From NCBI GenBank assembly GCA_009774255.1, contig VSNK01000003.1, positions 1-64,000 of the forward strand: a DNA stretch of 64,000 nt. Reading direction: 5' to 3'. This document shows positions 36,603 to 44,278 of the stretch, one piece after another. The stretch comes from Faecalicatena sp. (GTDB lineage Bacteria > Bacillota > Clostridia > Lachnospirales > Lachnospiraceae). The stretch's first letter is position 1. Each line of letters opens with the position of its first letter. The translations under genes and the position numbers were made by a program. Below the pieces are notes generated by a model. That model was not told where the DNA came from. It saw only the letters and a list, made by a program, of their open reading frames with translations, and did not search any database.

Positions 36603-36634
36603 GTTAGTATAAACTAACATCAGATAGTTGTCAA
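36603..36634 (-). promoter_or_regulatory. feo promoter with overlapping metal-regulator operator
   Basis: TTGACA (36629-36634) and TATACT (36606-36611) are exactly 17 bases apart on the minus strand. The -10 box lies inside an inverted repeat GTTAGT-N4-ACTAAC (36603-36618), the arrangement expected for repression by a DtxR/MntR-type iron sensor; the regulator itself is not in the window. The operator identity is inferred from symmetry and position. Confidence 0.8.
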
Positions 36635-36665
36635 GTACTTATTTCGTTTTTTCTAAATAAATCCA

Positions 36666-36750
36666 TTTTCCTATAGAATAAAAAAGTGCGCATCCCCCTG
36701 AGGGTTTTTGTTCTATAGGAAAATTCGGAGAAGTTTCCTATAAAACAAAA
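36666..36750. repeat. Dispersed TATAGGAAA palindrome, copy 2, with three arms
   Basis: Three arms are present: 36666-36685, 36704-36723 and 36732-36750. The middle one, reading TTCTATAGGAAAA, can pair with either neighbour. The right half, with the internal TTCGGAGAAG loop, is nearly identical to copy 1 at 4179-4227. It sits between the tRNA-Thr terminator and the feo promoter. Confidence 0.75.
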
Positions 36751-36779
36751 AAACCGCCCCTGCGCAAACAGGAACGGCT
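36745..36779 (-). terminator. Terminator of tRNA-Thr(CGT)
   Basis: Arms ACCGCCCCTG (36753-36762) and CAGGAACGGC (36769-36778) pair with two G-T pairs, and a run of seven T follows on the minus strand. It is 10 bases beyond the tRNA end. Confidence 0.85.
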
Positions 36780-36788
36780 GTATATGAA

Positions 36789-36861
36789 AGCCGAAAATCG
36801 GACTCGAACCGACGACCCCTTCATTACGAGTGAAGTGCTCTACCAACTGAGCTATTTCGGC
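36789..36861 (-). tRNA. tRNA-Thr (anticodon CGT)
   Basis: The 73-nt minus-strand cloverleaf has acceptor arms GCCGAAA and TTTCGGC, anticodon stem CTTCA/TGAAG around CTCGTAA with anticodon CGT, and T arm GGTTCGAGTCC. It reads ACG codons. CCA is not encoded. Confidence 0.95.
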
Positions 36862-36886
36862 AAGGCTCATCAAACGAACCTTTACT

Positions 36887-36915
36887 ATTATAACCATTCT
36901 TTATACAAATTTCAA
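36887..36915 (-). promoter_or_regulatory. Promoter of tRNA-Thr(CGT)
   Basis: TTGAAA (36910-36915) and TATAAT (36887-36892) are 17 bases apart on the minus strand, 25 bases before the tRNA 5' end. Confidence 0.8.
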
Positions 36916-36948
36916 CTACTTTTTTAAAAAAATTAAAATTTTCTATTA

Positions 36949-37863
36949 CTATTCCTCGTTCAAGGTCTCTTCTTGATCAGGGTGATCCATATGCACCGTC
37001 AACTGAGTATATGGTATCACGATGCCCTCTTCATCAAAGGTCAGCTTAATCTTTTCCAGCAGATCCCACCGGGTAGCCCAGTATTCATCTGTCTTTACCC
37101 AGCCTCGGATACCAAGGACTACCGAGCTTTCCCCAAGGGAATCTACGAACACATACAGGTTCTCATCCTTGATGATGCTGGGAATATCCTTCAGCATCTG
37201 TTCCAGAAGCAGCTTCGCCTTTTTCAAGTCCGAATCATAGGAGATCCCGATCCGCAGATCCAGTTGCCTTTCTGCTTTTGCCGTCACATTGGTCAGACTG
37301 TTGTTTGCCAGCATCCCATTGGGAATCACGATGGTCTTATTATCCACCGTAGTCAGCTTCGTGTAGAATGTCTGTATCTCTTTCACCGTACCCTCGTCAT
37401 GATGCGAATCTTCTATGATATAATCTCCGACCACAAAGGGCTTCAGCAGCAGGATCAGTATTCCCCCGGCAAAATTAGACAGGGTCTGCTGCAGGGAAAG
37501 AGAGATTCCTACACCGGCCGAGGCGAACAGCACGGAAATCGAAGAAATCTCAATCCCCAGATTCGCGGCTACGATAAGAAGCAGACATATATAAAGCGCT
37601 ACTTTTAAAAAAGAATCCGTAAATTGACTCAGCCCGGTATCCGCATTCTTCTTGCCTAAATAATTCCGAACCCGCTTCCGGAACCACTTGATCAAAAAAC
37701 GGCCTAACATAAAAATAGCGACCGCAATTAGAATACGCAATCCAAACTCAATAAAATCCGGGATATGCTCCTGGATAAAGAGGACGAACCTGTTGACATG
37801 GGTCTGCATTTTTTCCGCGGATTGTTCCGCCGATTCCTGCAAAACCTCTACCGTAGAATCCAT
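36949..37863 (-). CDS. mscS: Small-conductance mechanosensitive channel
   Basis: The 304-residue membrane protein is an MscS-type channel that opens on hypo-osmotic shock. Three hydrophobic helices (about 28-48, 70-92 and 98-128) include the pore-lining Gly/Ala-rich stretch VLFASAGVGISLSLQQTLSNFAGGILILLLKPF, followed by the beta domain (VGDYIIEDSHHDEGTVKEI) and an alpha/beta vestibule. AAGGAGG stands six bases before the ATG at 37863. A longer frame overlaps the upstream gene and is not used. Confidence 0.92.
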   Translation of the reverse strand: MDSTVEVLQESAEQSAEKMQTHVNRFVLFIQEHIPDFIEFGLRILIAVAIFMLGRFLIKWFRKRVRNYLGKKNADTGLSQFTDSFLKVALYICLLLIVAANLGIEISSISVLFASAGVGISLSLQQTLSNFAGGILILLLKPFVVGDYIIEDSHHDEGTVKEIQTFYTKLTTVDNKTIVIPNGMLANNSLTNVTAKAERQLDLRIGISYDSDLKKAKLLLEQMLKDIPSIIKDENLYVFVDSLGESSVVLGIRGWVKTDEYWATRWDLLEKIKLTFDEEGIVIPYTQLTVHMDHPDQEETLNEE

Positions 37864-37952
37864 ATATTGCCTCCTTTTCCGTAAAAGAAATGTATTTGTT
37901 TCTCCGATACGTCGCCGTGCCGGATTGTATACATGTATTTCGCAAAATATGA

Positions 37953-38810
37953 TTATTCTGTTTCTTTCAATGCCAGAAAGCCCGCCAGACTTCCCCTCTG
38001 GTTTCCGGCGGCCCGGTGAGAATAAAGAATGCGGCTGTTGCAGTGTGTACACACATTCGTGACTGCCATATGTTCCCGCAGGATTCCGGCTTCCGCAAAT
38101 ATGATCTCATTTGCTTTCCACAGATTCAGCTGATATTTTCCGTTCTCTTTTTGGAAAAAAAGCTGTTCCCAATCATCTTCCGCAAAACTTTCCTGAAACT
38201 TCTCAATCACATCAGAACTGACTTCATAGCATTCCTGGCAGATGGAGGGTCCTATGGCAGCCAGGATATCTGCCGGATCCGAGCCGAACTGCCGTTCCAT
38301 CAGCTCCACGGTCGCTTTTCCGATCTTTCCTGCGGTCCCGCGCCAGCCCGAATGACTCAGCCCGATTGCCTTTTTAACCGGATCTACAAAAAACAGAGGA
38401 ACACAATCCGCAAAGAATGTCACCAGGCAGATTCCCGGAATATTTGTGACCATACCGTCCACATCCTGAAATTCCGTCGGGCGCAGGAACCCCATGCCTC
38501 TGTCCTCTTCTGTCACAACCCGCACATTCGTTGTATGGGTCTGTCTGGAAAATACCATATCTTCACATCGTACTTGGATCGCCGAAGCCATGCGCCGGAA
38601 ATTCTCCCGCACGGCTTCTTCTTCGTCTCCCCGCCCGAAGCTGAGATTCATAGAAGAAAAGCAGCCCTCGCTGACTCCGCCCAGTCGGGTAGAGAATCCA
38701 TGCCTTACAATTCCGGTGTCCGAAAGCAACGGATATTCGAGAAACGGAGTCTCCTTCTCTACCTCTCTGAATACCTGATCATGATTCTTATATCTGATAT
38801 CTAAACTCAT
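37953..38810 (-). CDS. pgeF: Polyphenol oxidase/laccase family protein PgeF
   Basis: The 285-residue YfiH-family protein has the metal-site motifs TFFADCVPLFFVDP, LSHSGWRGTAGKIGKA and VCTHCN. Members were named laccases, but the family is now known to include an editing enzyme that removes wrongly placed serine from cell-wall precursors, and some act on purine nucleosides. The ATG at 38810 follows GGGGG by six bases. The open frame continues upstream for 61 more codons through a palindromic repeat, but nothing supports starting there. Confidence 0.88.
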   Translation of the reverse strand: MSLDIRYKNHDQVFREVEKETPFLEYPLLSDTGIVRHGFSTRLGGVSEGCFSSMNLSFGRGDEEEAVRENFRRMASAIQVRCEDMVFSRQTHTTNVRVVTEEDRGMGFLRPTEFQDVDGMVTNIPGICLVTFFADCVPLFFVDPVKKAIGLSHSGWRGTAGKIGKATVELMERQFGSDPADILAAIGPSICQECYEVSSDVIEKFQESFAEDDWEQLFFQKENGKYQLNLWKANEIIFAEAGILREHMAVTNVCTHCNSRILYSHRAAGNQRGSLAGFLALKETE

Positions 38811-38855
38811 CTGATTCCCCCTTCCACTTCTGTCCGCGGTCCTCTTTCCGACACA

Positions 38856-39019
38856 CCTAAGGAACTGTCCATTAATAACTTGTGCATTTGACTTGTCTAA
38901 ATCCGCACAGTCTGCGTTGTCATCAGTCAGCGTACCCCGGTACGCCTCCCTCTTCCGCCTTGCCTGTACGAATTTATCCTGCGTCATCTGCACAAGTTAT
39001 TTTCGGACAGTTCCTTAGG
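38856..39019. mobile_element. 164-bp palindromic element upstream of pgeF
   Basis: The element begins CCTAAGGAACTGTCC and ends GGACAGTTCCTTAGG, and just inside, ATAACTTGTGCA matches TGCACAAGTTAT, giving arms of about 31 bp. The core has a small palindrome GTACCCCGGTAC. An open frame on the minus strand runs through it into pgeF. No convincing target duplication flanks it. Shorter motifs like its ends occur at 463, 1666, 39459, 54565 and 58368. Confidence 0.75.
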
Positions 39020-39093
39020 CACTTGACAGCGAAATTTTTCGCATCGTGCTTTTGCGGTTTATCCGGGTTGGGAACTGAAGACCTAAGCCCGCA

Positions 39094-39447
39094 TCAAAAG
39101 CCTTCAAACGCATTTTTTATCAGTGTTACCTTTGTGCCTTCAATCCCGACCACATCGTATCTGCAGGGAATATCCCCCAGATGCTTTTCCATCATATAGT
39201 ATTGCGCGCATCGGAAGATCCGGTACTGCTTCTTTCGGTCTACCGCCTCCAAAGGGTTCCCTCTGCTCCCGCTCTTCCTGTACTTCACCTCGCAGAACAC
39301 AAGGCAGTCTCCGTCTCTGGCAATCAGGTCGATCTCACCGATCCGGCATCTGTAGTTATAGTCCAGGATCTCATACCCCTGCTGCTCCAGATAATATCCG
39401 GCCGCCTGCTCATAGGCCGCACCTGTTTTTCGCTTATTCTGTTCCAT
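39094..39447 (-). CDS. yraN: YraN/UPF0102 family endonuclease-like protein
   Basis: The 117-residue protein has the PD-(D/E)XK-like nuclease core of the UPF0102 family: GYEILDYNYRCRIGEIDLIARD and LVFCEVKYRKS. The biochemical role is not settled. It follows rnhB directly on the same strand, the usual arrangement. AAGGAG is four bases before the ATG. Confidence 0.9.
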   Translation of the reverse strand: MEQNKRKTGAAYEQAAGYYLEQQGYEILDYNYRCRIGEIDLIARDGDCLVFCEVKYRKSGSRGNPLEAVDRKKQYRIFRCAQYYMMEKHLGDIPCRYDVVGIEGTKVTLIKNAFEGF

Positions 39448-39458
39448 ATTCTCCTTAT

Positions 39459-39476
39459 TAAGAAACTGCCCCTAAG
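39459..39476. repeat. Short TTAGGGGCAGTTTCTTAA motif at the rnhB stop
   Basis: The 18-bp sequence (minus strand) resembles the end of the 164-bp element at 38856-39019. The rnhB stop codon TAG lies inside it. Confidence 0.5.
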
Positions 39477-40236
39477 ATTCTATCATTGTTTTTATAAATG
39501 TCTTTCGGTGGATCGGACACGGACCGTACTTTTTGAGAGCCTCGATATGGGCTGCCGTGCCATATCCCTTATGTACGGCAAACCCGTACAGGGGATACAT
39601 TTTGTCGTATTCCTCCATCAGCCGATCCCTTGTCACCTTGGCAAGAATACTGGCCGCAGCAATGGAGATACTTCTGGCATCCCCCTTCACAATGGGCACC
39701 TGTTCGATGTCAAGCAAAGGGATCCTCACAGCGTCATTCAGCAGCACATCCGGAACGATTCCCAGATTGCTGACCGCCATGCGCATGGCTTCATAAGTGG
39801 CCTGCAGGATGTTGATTTCATCGATCCGCTCCGGTTTTGCCATCCCGATGCCGGTTGCCGCTGCCTTTTCCATGATCTCATCATACAGCGCTTCTCTGCG
39901 CTTCGGGGAGAGCTTCTTGGAATCATTGAGATACAGGATCTCACAGTTCTTCGGCAGAATGACTGCTCCGGCCATCACCGGACCTGCCAGCGGCCCTCTT
40001 CCGGCCTCGTCAATTCCGCAAATGTATGTACAATGGACATACTGCCGTTCAAACTCCTGCATTTCCTCCAGACGCTGCCGTTCCGCCGCAAGCTTTTCCT
40101 CCTGCCGGCGGTACTTTCCCAGCAGGCTTTGCACGCCCGCCCTTGTGTCAGATGCATAGAACTCCAACAGCAGCTTCCGCTCCTCTGCTTCGGCCCGTTC
40201 CAGCTCCTTTTTGATCTCTGCGATGCCCTTACTCAT
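39472..40236 (-). CDS. rnhB: Ribonuclease HII
   Basis: The 254-residue enzyme cleaves RNA in RNA/DNA hybrids and single ribonucleotides in DNA. The catalytic block CGIDEAGRGPLAGPVMAGAV starts at about residue 72, with a later DSKKLSPKRRE. About 65 residues before it form a charged, probably coiled-coil region, as in other Firmicutes members. The ATG overlaps the stop of the preceding lepB (ATGAGTAA) and has GGAG nine bases upstream. Its stop lies in a short repeat motif. Confidence 0.94.
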   Translation of the reverse strand: MSKGIAEIKKELERAEAEERKLLLEFYASDTRAGVQSLLGKYRRQEEKLAAERQRLEEMQEFERQYVHCTYICGIDEAGRGPLAGPVMAGAVILPKNCEILYLNDSKKLSPKRREALYDEIMEKAAATGIGMAKPERIDEINILQATYEAMRMAVSNLGIVPDVLLNDAVRIPLLDIEQVPIVKGDARSISIAAASILAKVTRDRLMEEYDKMYPLYGFAVHKGYGTAAHIEALKKYGPCPIHRKTFIKTMIES

Positions 40237-40783
40237 GCTTGATCGCTCCAAATCGATTGAAAGGCCAGATCCGAATCCATGCCCTTCCCAGCAGATTTTC
40301 CCGCTTGATCACTCCCACACTCGGATCTCTGCTGTCCGAACTGTGGTTGCGGTTGTCTCCCAGGACAAAATATTCATCCTCTCCCAGTGTAAGAGGTTCC
40401 GCGGCAATCCCCGGATTCTCCATCAGTTCGTTGCCATAGTGTTCATCCAACTGCTCCCCGTCGATATACACATATCCGTCCATGACCTGAACGGTCTCTC
40501 CCGGCAGTCCTATGATCCGCTTGATATAGAAAGTATTTTCCCTGTACTGATACGGAAATACAATAATCTCGAATCGCTTCGGCTCCCGGAACCGGTAAGA
40601 GATCTTATCCACCAGCAGATTATCATTATTATGAAGTGTCGTCTCCATGGACTCTCCGTCCACACGGGTACGCTGTCCTACATATGTGATGATCACATAG
40701 GAAAACGCCAGTACGAACAGCAGGTACAAAAGCCAGCTCCCAAGCTCCCGCAAAATACTTTTCTCCTTATTTTCCTCTTTCAT
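40229..40783 (-). CDS. lepB: Signal peptidase I
   Basis: The 184-residue type I signal peptidase has one N-terminal membrane helix (about 13-30), the catalytic serine in VDGESMETTL (about 38-47), the lysine in FYIKRIIGLPGETV and the C-terminal block GDNRNHSSDSRDPSVG. It cuts signal peptides from exported proteins outside the membrane. A second signal peptidase lies at 41779-42429, with rbgA between them. GAGGA lies upstream. Confidence 0.94.
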   Translation of the reverse strand: MKEENKEKSILRELGSWLLYLLFVLAFSYVIITYVGQRTRVDGESMETTLHNNDNLLVDKISYRFREPKRFEIIVFPYQYRENTFYIKRIIGLPGETVQVMDGYVYIDGEQLDEHYGNELMENPGIAAEPLTLGEDEYFVLGDNRNHSSDSRDPSVGVIKRENLLGRAWIRIWPFNRFGAIKHE

Positions 40784-40888
40784 GTCCTGAAATTCCTCTT
40801 TTCCTCTGATTCCATACGGAATTTACTGCTGCTCACGCCATAACGCCCGCAGGTAAGACTTTCCGCATGGCCGCAAAATATCTGTCGC

Positions 40889-41752
40889 TTAAACTTCCGA
40901 AGATTCCATTTCCTGCGGATATTCCAGCGTGACCCTCCCCAGCCGCCCGTTCCGGAAATCATCCAGAAGCAGCTTTGATGCCTTCTCCAGATCCAGCTCA
41001 TTCCCTTTCAGAAGGCAGTGTCTGCTTTTTGCCACTCCCCGCAGGTCTTCAAATCCGTCCTCGGATTCTGTCATCCCATATTTTTCCGCCAGCAACCCCG
41101 GATAATGCTGTACCAGGAATCTCATCAGCTCTGCCGCAAGTTCCTCTGACTGTAAGATCTCATCCTTGATGGAACCGATCAACGCCAGACGAAGCCCTAC
41201 CGTCTGATCCTCGAACTTTGGCCACAGGATCCCGGGTGTATCCAGAAGCTCCACGTTCTTGTTCAGCCGGATCCACTGCTTTCCTTTTGTTACTCCCGGC
41301 TTATTGCCGGTCTTTGTGCATGCCTTTCCTGCCAGCGCATTGATGAATGTGGACTTTCCCACATTGGGGATGCCCACCACCATGGCGCGCACCGGACGGT
41401 TCAGAATCCCGCGGCTGCGGTCACGCTCTGTCTTTTCCCGGCAGGCCTCCCGAATGACTTCCTGGATGGACTTCATCCCGCCGCCTTTCTTTGAATTGAC
41501 CTTTACCGCAGAATAACCTTTTTTCTGAAAATATTCGGTCCACGCGGTATTCCACTTCTCCTCCGCCAGGTCCGATTTGTTGAGCAAGATCAGCCTTGCC
41601 TTATTCTTTCCCAGTTCATCAATGTCCGGATTCCGGCTGCTGAAAGGAATCCTGGCATCTACCAGTTCGATGATCAGGTCGATCAGCTTGATATTTTCCT
41701 GCATCATCCGCTTCGCTTTGGTCATATGACCCGGATACCACTGAAAATGCAT
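40889..41752 (-). CDS. rbgA: Ribosome biogenesis GTPase RbgA (YlqF)
   Basis: The 287-residue circularly permuted GTPase has its G motifs in the order G4 LLNKSDL (about 57-63), G1 GIPNVGKST (about 127-135) and G3 DTPG. It helps late assembly of the 50S subunit. The N-terminal WYPGHMTKA is typical. GGGAGG stands before the ATG. Its place between two signal peptidases, downstream of rplS, follows the usual Firmicutes order with an additional lepB. Confidence 0.95.
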   Translation of the reverse strand: MHFQWYPGHMTKAKRMMQENIKLIDLIIELVDARIPFSSRNPDIDELGKNKARLILLNKSDLAEEKWNTAWTEYFQKKGYSAVKVNSKKGGGMKSIQEVIREACREKTERDRSRGILNRPVRAMVVGIPNVGKSTFINALAGKACTKTGNKPGVTKGKQWIRLNKNVELLDTPGILWPKFEDQTVGLRLALIGSIKDEILQSEELAAELMRFLVQHYPGLLAEKYGMTESEDGFEDLRGVAKSRHCLLKGNELDLEKASKLLLDDFRNGRLGRVTLEYPQEMESSEV

Positions 41753-41778
41753 TGACCTTCCTCCCTAATACCATATCG

Positions 41779-42429
41779 TTAATTTTTGAGCCTTCCGAAA
41801 TTTTCTCCAAAGCTGGTAATAAACCATGCCTTTCCGAAAATGTCTTTTCGCTTTACATTTCCCACGTCTGACGTACGGCTGTCATCGCTTCCCTCATGAT
41901 TATCGCCGATCACAAAATACTCATCACTTCCAAGCTCCACCGGTTCGGCGGCAAGTCCGGCCGAAGTAATGTCCGATACATAGATCTCTTCTCTCCAGAC
42001 GGTTCCATTGATGTAGATACTGCCGTTCTTGATCTGAACCGTCTCTCCGGGAAGCGCCGCGATCCGCTTGATCATATAATGCGCGTTTTCATTTCCTCCC
42101 GGCTTAAATACGATGATGTCTCCCCGCTTCGGCCTGACTACGTTATAGACCAGCCGGTCCACCAGCACCACGTCCCCGTTCTTCAGGACAGGACTCATGG
42201 AGTCTCCCGCATTGCTGACACGCTGTCCGTAAAAAAGCACCAGCGAATACGCGAGCAGACAGGCAAGCCCAATCTCCAGCAGCAAAAGAAAAGATTTTTT
42301 GAGCTGCTTTTTATCTATATGTATTTTATCCTTTGAGAAATGCAGTTTCGGTGCTTTTTGTAATTTCTTTTTAAATTTTTCTTTTGCTTTCTGTCTCCTT
42401 CTCTGTCTCCGGATCTCTTTTATATTCAT
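41779..42429 (-). CDS. lepB: Signal peptidase I with a basic N-terminal extension
   Basis: The 216-residue protein has the same catalytic pattern as the one at 40229: serine in NAGDSMSPVL, lysine in YMIKRIAALPGETV and GDNHEGSDDSRTSDVG. Before its membrane helix (about 50-70) are about 45 residues with many Lys and Arg, longer than in the other copy. I choose the ATG at 42429, ten bases after GGAGGG. It precedes rbgA by 26 bp. Confidence 0.92.
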   Translation of the reverse strand: MNIKEIRRQRRRQKAKEKFKKKLQKAPKLHFSKDKIHIDKKQLKKSFLLLLEIGLACLLAYSLVLFYGQRVSNAGDSMSPVLKNGDVVLVDRLVYNVVRPKRGDIIVFKPGGNENAHYMIKRIAALPGETVQIKNGSIYINGTVWREEIYVSDITSAGLAAEPVELGSDEYFVIGDNHEGSDDSRTSDVGNVKRKDIFGKAWFITSFGENFGRLKN

Positions 42430-42504
42430 TCCGTTTCTGCCCTCCGTACCTTTTCCCGTCACAAAAAGCCGGCCACCGGCAGCCTTACGGCATACTCTGG
42501 TATC

Positions 42505-42541
42505 AGAAAAGGGACAAACTACAAACTCTGTAATTGTCCCT
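42505..42541 (-). terminator. Terminator after rplS
   Basis: AGGGACAA and TTGTCCCT pair, with an inner TACA/TGTA stem, and TTTT follows on the minus strand. It stands 13 bases past the rplS stop, so the lepB-rbgA-lepB genes depend on read-through or a further promoter. Confidence 0.75.
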
Positions 42542-42553
42542 CACGTTTCCTTA

Positions 42554-42901
42554 CTATTTTACTAATTCTTTTACTTTTGCCCTCTTGCCGACACGGCCGC
42601 GCAGATAGGTCAGTTTCGCTCTTCTTACCTTACCTCTGCGGACAATCTCTACCTTCTCAACATGAGGAGAATGAAGCGGCCAAGTCTTCTCAACTCCAAC
42701 ACCGTTGGAATTCTTCCGAACTGTGAATGTCTCTCTCACTCCACCGCCCTGTCTTTTCAGTACGGTTCCCTCGAATACCTGGATTCTTTCACGGTTTCCT
42801 TCCTTGATCTTGGCATATACCTTTACGGTATCACCGACATGGAACTCCGGAGCATTCTCTTTTAACTGCTCAGCTTCAATATTTTTGATAATATCGTTCA
42901 T
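42554..42901 (-). CDS. rplS: 50S ribosomal protein L19
   Basis: The 115-residue protein lies at the interface of the two ribosomal subunits. It shows [26 protein letters not shown], the [22 protein letters not shown] block and a C-terminal [31 protein letters not shown] is eight bases before the ATG. It is separated from trmD by a 70-residue unknown gene and MITE copy 3. Confidence 0.97.
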   Translation of the reverse strand: MNDIIKNIEAEQLKENAPEFHVGDTVKVYAKIKEGNRERIQVFEGTVLKRQGGGVRETFTVRKNSNGVGVEKTWPLHSPHVEKVEIVRRGKVRRAKLTYLRGRVGKRAKVKELVK

Positions 42902-43050
42902 ATGTGTGACCTCCTAATTATTTGACGTTCTTAACACACTGTACGGGGAAATTCTCTCCTGTTATCAATCTACCCTGTGCCAGAGGACCATCGCTCTTCT
43001 TTTCACAACTATTGTATGTTATCACATTTTTCCAGGAGTTGCAAGCGTTT
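42902..43050 (-). promoter_or_regulatory. rplS leader and promoter region
   Basis: On the minus strand a TTGCAA box near 43040 and TAACAT 17 bases on give a plausible promoter. The transcript would have a leader of about 110 bases containing GGTCCTCTGG and AGGAGAGAATTTCCCC segments that could fold. Autoregulation by L19 is known in some Firmicutes, but I cannot confirm a known leader motif here. Confidence 0.4.
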
Positions 43051-43081
43051 CTTCTATATTTCACAACTTTGATATCTTCTT

Positions 43082-43228
43082 GTTACTGTTCACGGCCTAA
43101 CCGTGCACTCGCTGCACGGTTAGCCGCCAGAAAAGTGATGGAGCGAGGACATCTGCCCCATCGCCGAAGGCGATTTTAAATGGCAGATGTCGTTACTATG
43201 AGCGGCCGGTTAGGCAGTGAATAGTAAC
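43082..43228 (+). mobile_element. MITE-like element A, copy 3 (147 bp, 8-bp target duplication)
   Basis: It has the same ends as copy 2 (GTTACTGTTCACGGCC to GTGAATAGTAAC) and differs at about four positions. The 8-bp direct repeat ATCTTCTT flanks it exactly (43074-43081 and 43229-43236). It lies in the 359-bp gap between rplS and the 70-residue gene, interrupting what is otherwise a continuous ribosomal operon. Confidence 0.9.
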
Positions 43229-43260
43229 ATCTTCTTCTCCCGATTCTAAAGAAAATCTGT

Positions 43261-43473
43261 TCAAAATTCATCTGAATAATCTGAATGGCATCCAGGCATG
43301 ATACCTTCGTCTGAAAAGGCTCCCCAATCTTCTAAATCCTGTAAACCAGCTTCATTTTCAGCCTCATCATCAAATGTTGTCGGTATGGTCTTTCCGATTG
43401 CTTCCGGTCTGCTCTCACTGCGCTTACATATATCCGTATTATCGAATGGATTGAAATTGTTTTCCCTTGCCAT
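43261..43473 (-). CDS. Small acidic protein of unknown function
   Basis: The 70-residue protein is hydrophilic and strongly acidic (Asp and Glu about a quarter), without hydrophobic segments. GGAGG lies before the ATG and supports translation. No family is recognised. It is placed between trmD and rplS, genes that are usually adjacent, so it is an insertion in that cluster together with MITE copy 3. Confidence 0.55.
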   Translation of the reverse strand: MARENNFNPFDNTDICKRSESRPEAIGKTIPTTFDDEAENEAGLQDLEDWGAFSDEGIMPGCHSDYSDEF

Positions 43474-43528
43474 AAGTTTTCCTCCGTCTTATACTTATAA
43501 AATCGTAATTATTTCATTCTCTTTTCTG

Positions 43529-44278
43529 CTATGACTTCTTCAGCCATGCCCGCTCTTCTTCTGTCAGACTGCATTGTTCCAGCAGATCGGGCCTCCTTTC
43601 CCTTGTACGGAGGATGGATTGCTGCCTCTTCCATTTTTGAATGTTCGCGTGATGCCCTGACAACAGTACTTCCGGCACTCTCTTGCCATGCCATACTTCC
43701 GGCCGGGAATACTGGGGATATTCCAGGAGATTTTCCTGAAAGGATTCCGATTCCGCCGAGATATCATTGTGAAGCACACCGGGAACAAGGCGTGAGATCG
43801 TATCCACCATGACCATGGCCGGAAGTTCTCCGCCGGTCAGTACATAATCCCCGATGGATACCTGATCTGTCACGATCTCCTCCAGCACTCTCTCATCGAT
43901 TCCTTCATAGTGCCCGCACAGAAAGATCAGATCCTCTTCTTCTGCCAGTTCCTCCGCCATCCTCTGACTGAAAGTCTTACCCTGGGGAGAAAGATAAACA
44001 ACTCTCGGCTTTTTTTCCATCTCTGCCTCCGGCCGGCGGCTTCTGATTTCTTCTGCCGCCGCTTCATAGGCCAGATATACCGGTTCTGCCTGCATCAGCA
44101 TCCCTGCGCCGCCTCCGTAAGGATAGTCGTCCACGCTCTGATGCCTGTTGAACGCATAATCCCTGATATTGATGGTTCGAATGGATAACAGCTCCCGGCT
44201 GACGGCCCGCCCGATAATGCTTGTATGCAGCCCGGAGGATACCATCTCCGGAAATAAAGTCAATATATAAAAATTCAT
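43529..44278 (-). CDS. trmD: tRNA (guanine-N1-)-methyltransferase
   Basis: The 249-residue SPOUT enzyme methylates G37 next to the anticodon of many tRNAs. It has DDYPYGGGAGMLMQAEP (about 50-66) and the knot motif GDYVLTGGELPAMVMVDTISRLVPGVL. The start overlaps the rimM stop (ATGA). Length is typical of the family. Confidence 0.96.
   Translation of the reverse strand: MNFYILTLFPEMVSSGLHTSIIGRAVSRELLSIRTINIRDYAFNRHQSVDDYPYGGGAGMLMQAEPVYLAYEAAAEEIRSRRPEAEMEKKPRVVYLSPQGKTFSQRMAEELAEEEDLIFLCGHYEGIDERVLEEIVTDQVSIGDYVLTGGELPAMVMVDTISRLVPGVLHNDISAESESFQENLLEYPQYSRPEVWHGKRVPEVLLSGHHANIQKWKRQQSILRTRERRPDLLEQCSLTEEERAWLKKS

Noticed and set aside
36631..36897. Minus-strand open frame of 88 codons over tRNA-Thr(CGT)
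   Set aside because: It covers a complete tRNA gene, its terminator and a palindromic repeat.
38811..38993. N-terminal extension of pgeF through the palindromic element
   Set aside because: A strong ribosome site and the family start are at 38810; the extension is repeat-derived. Kept as a finding only.
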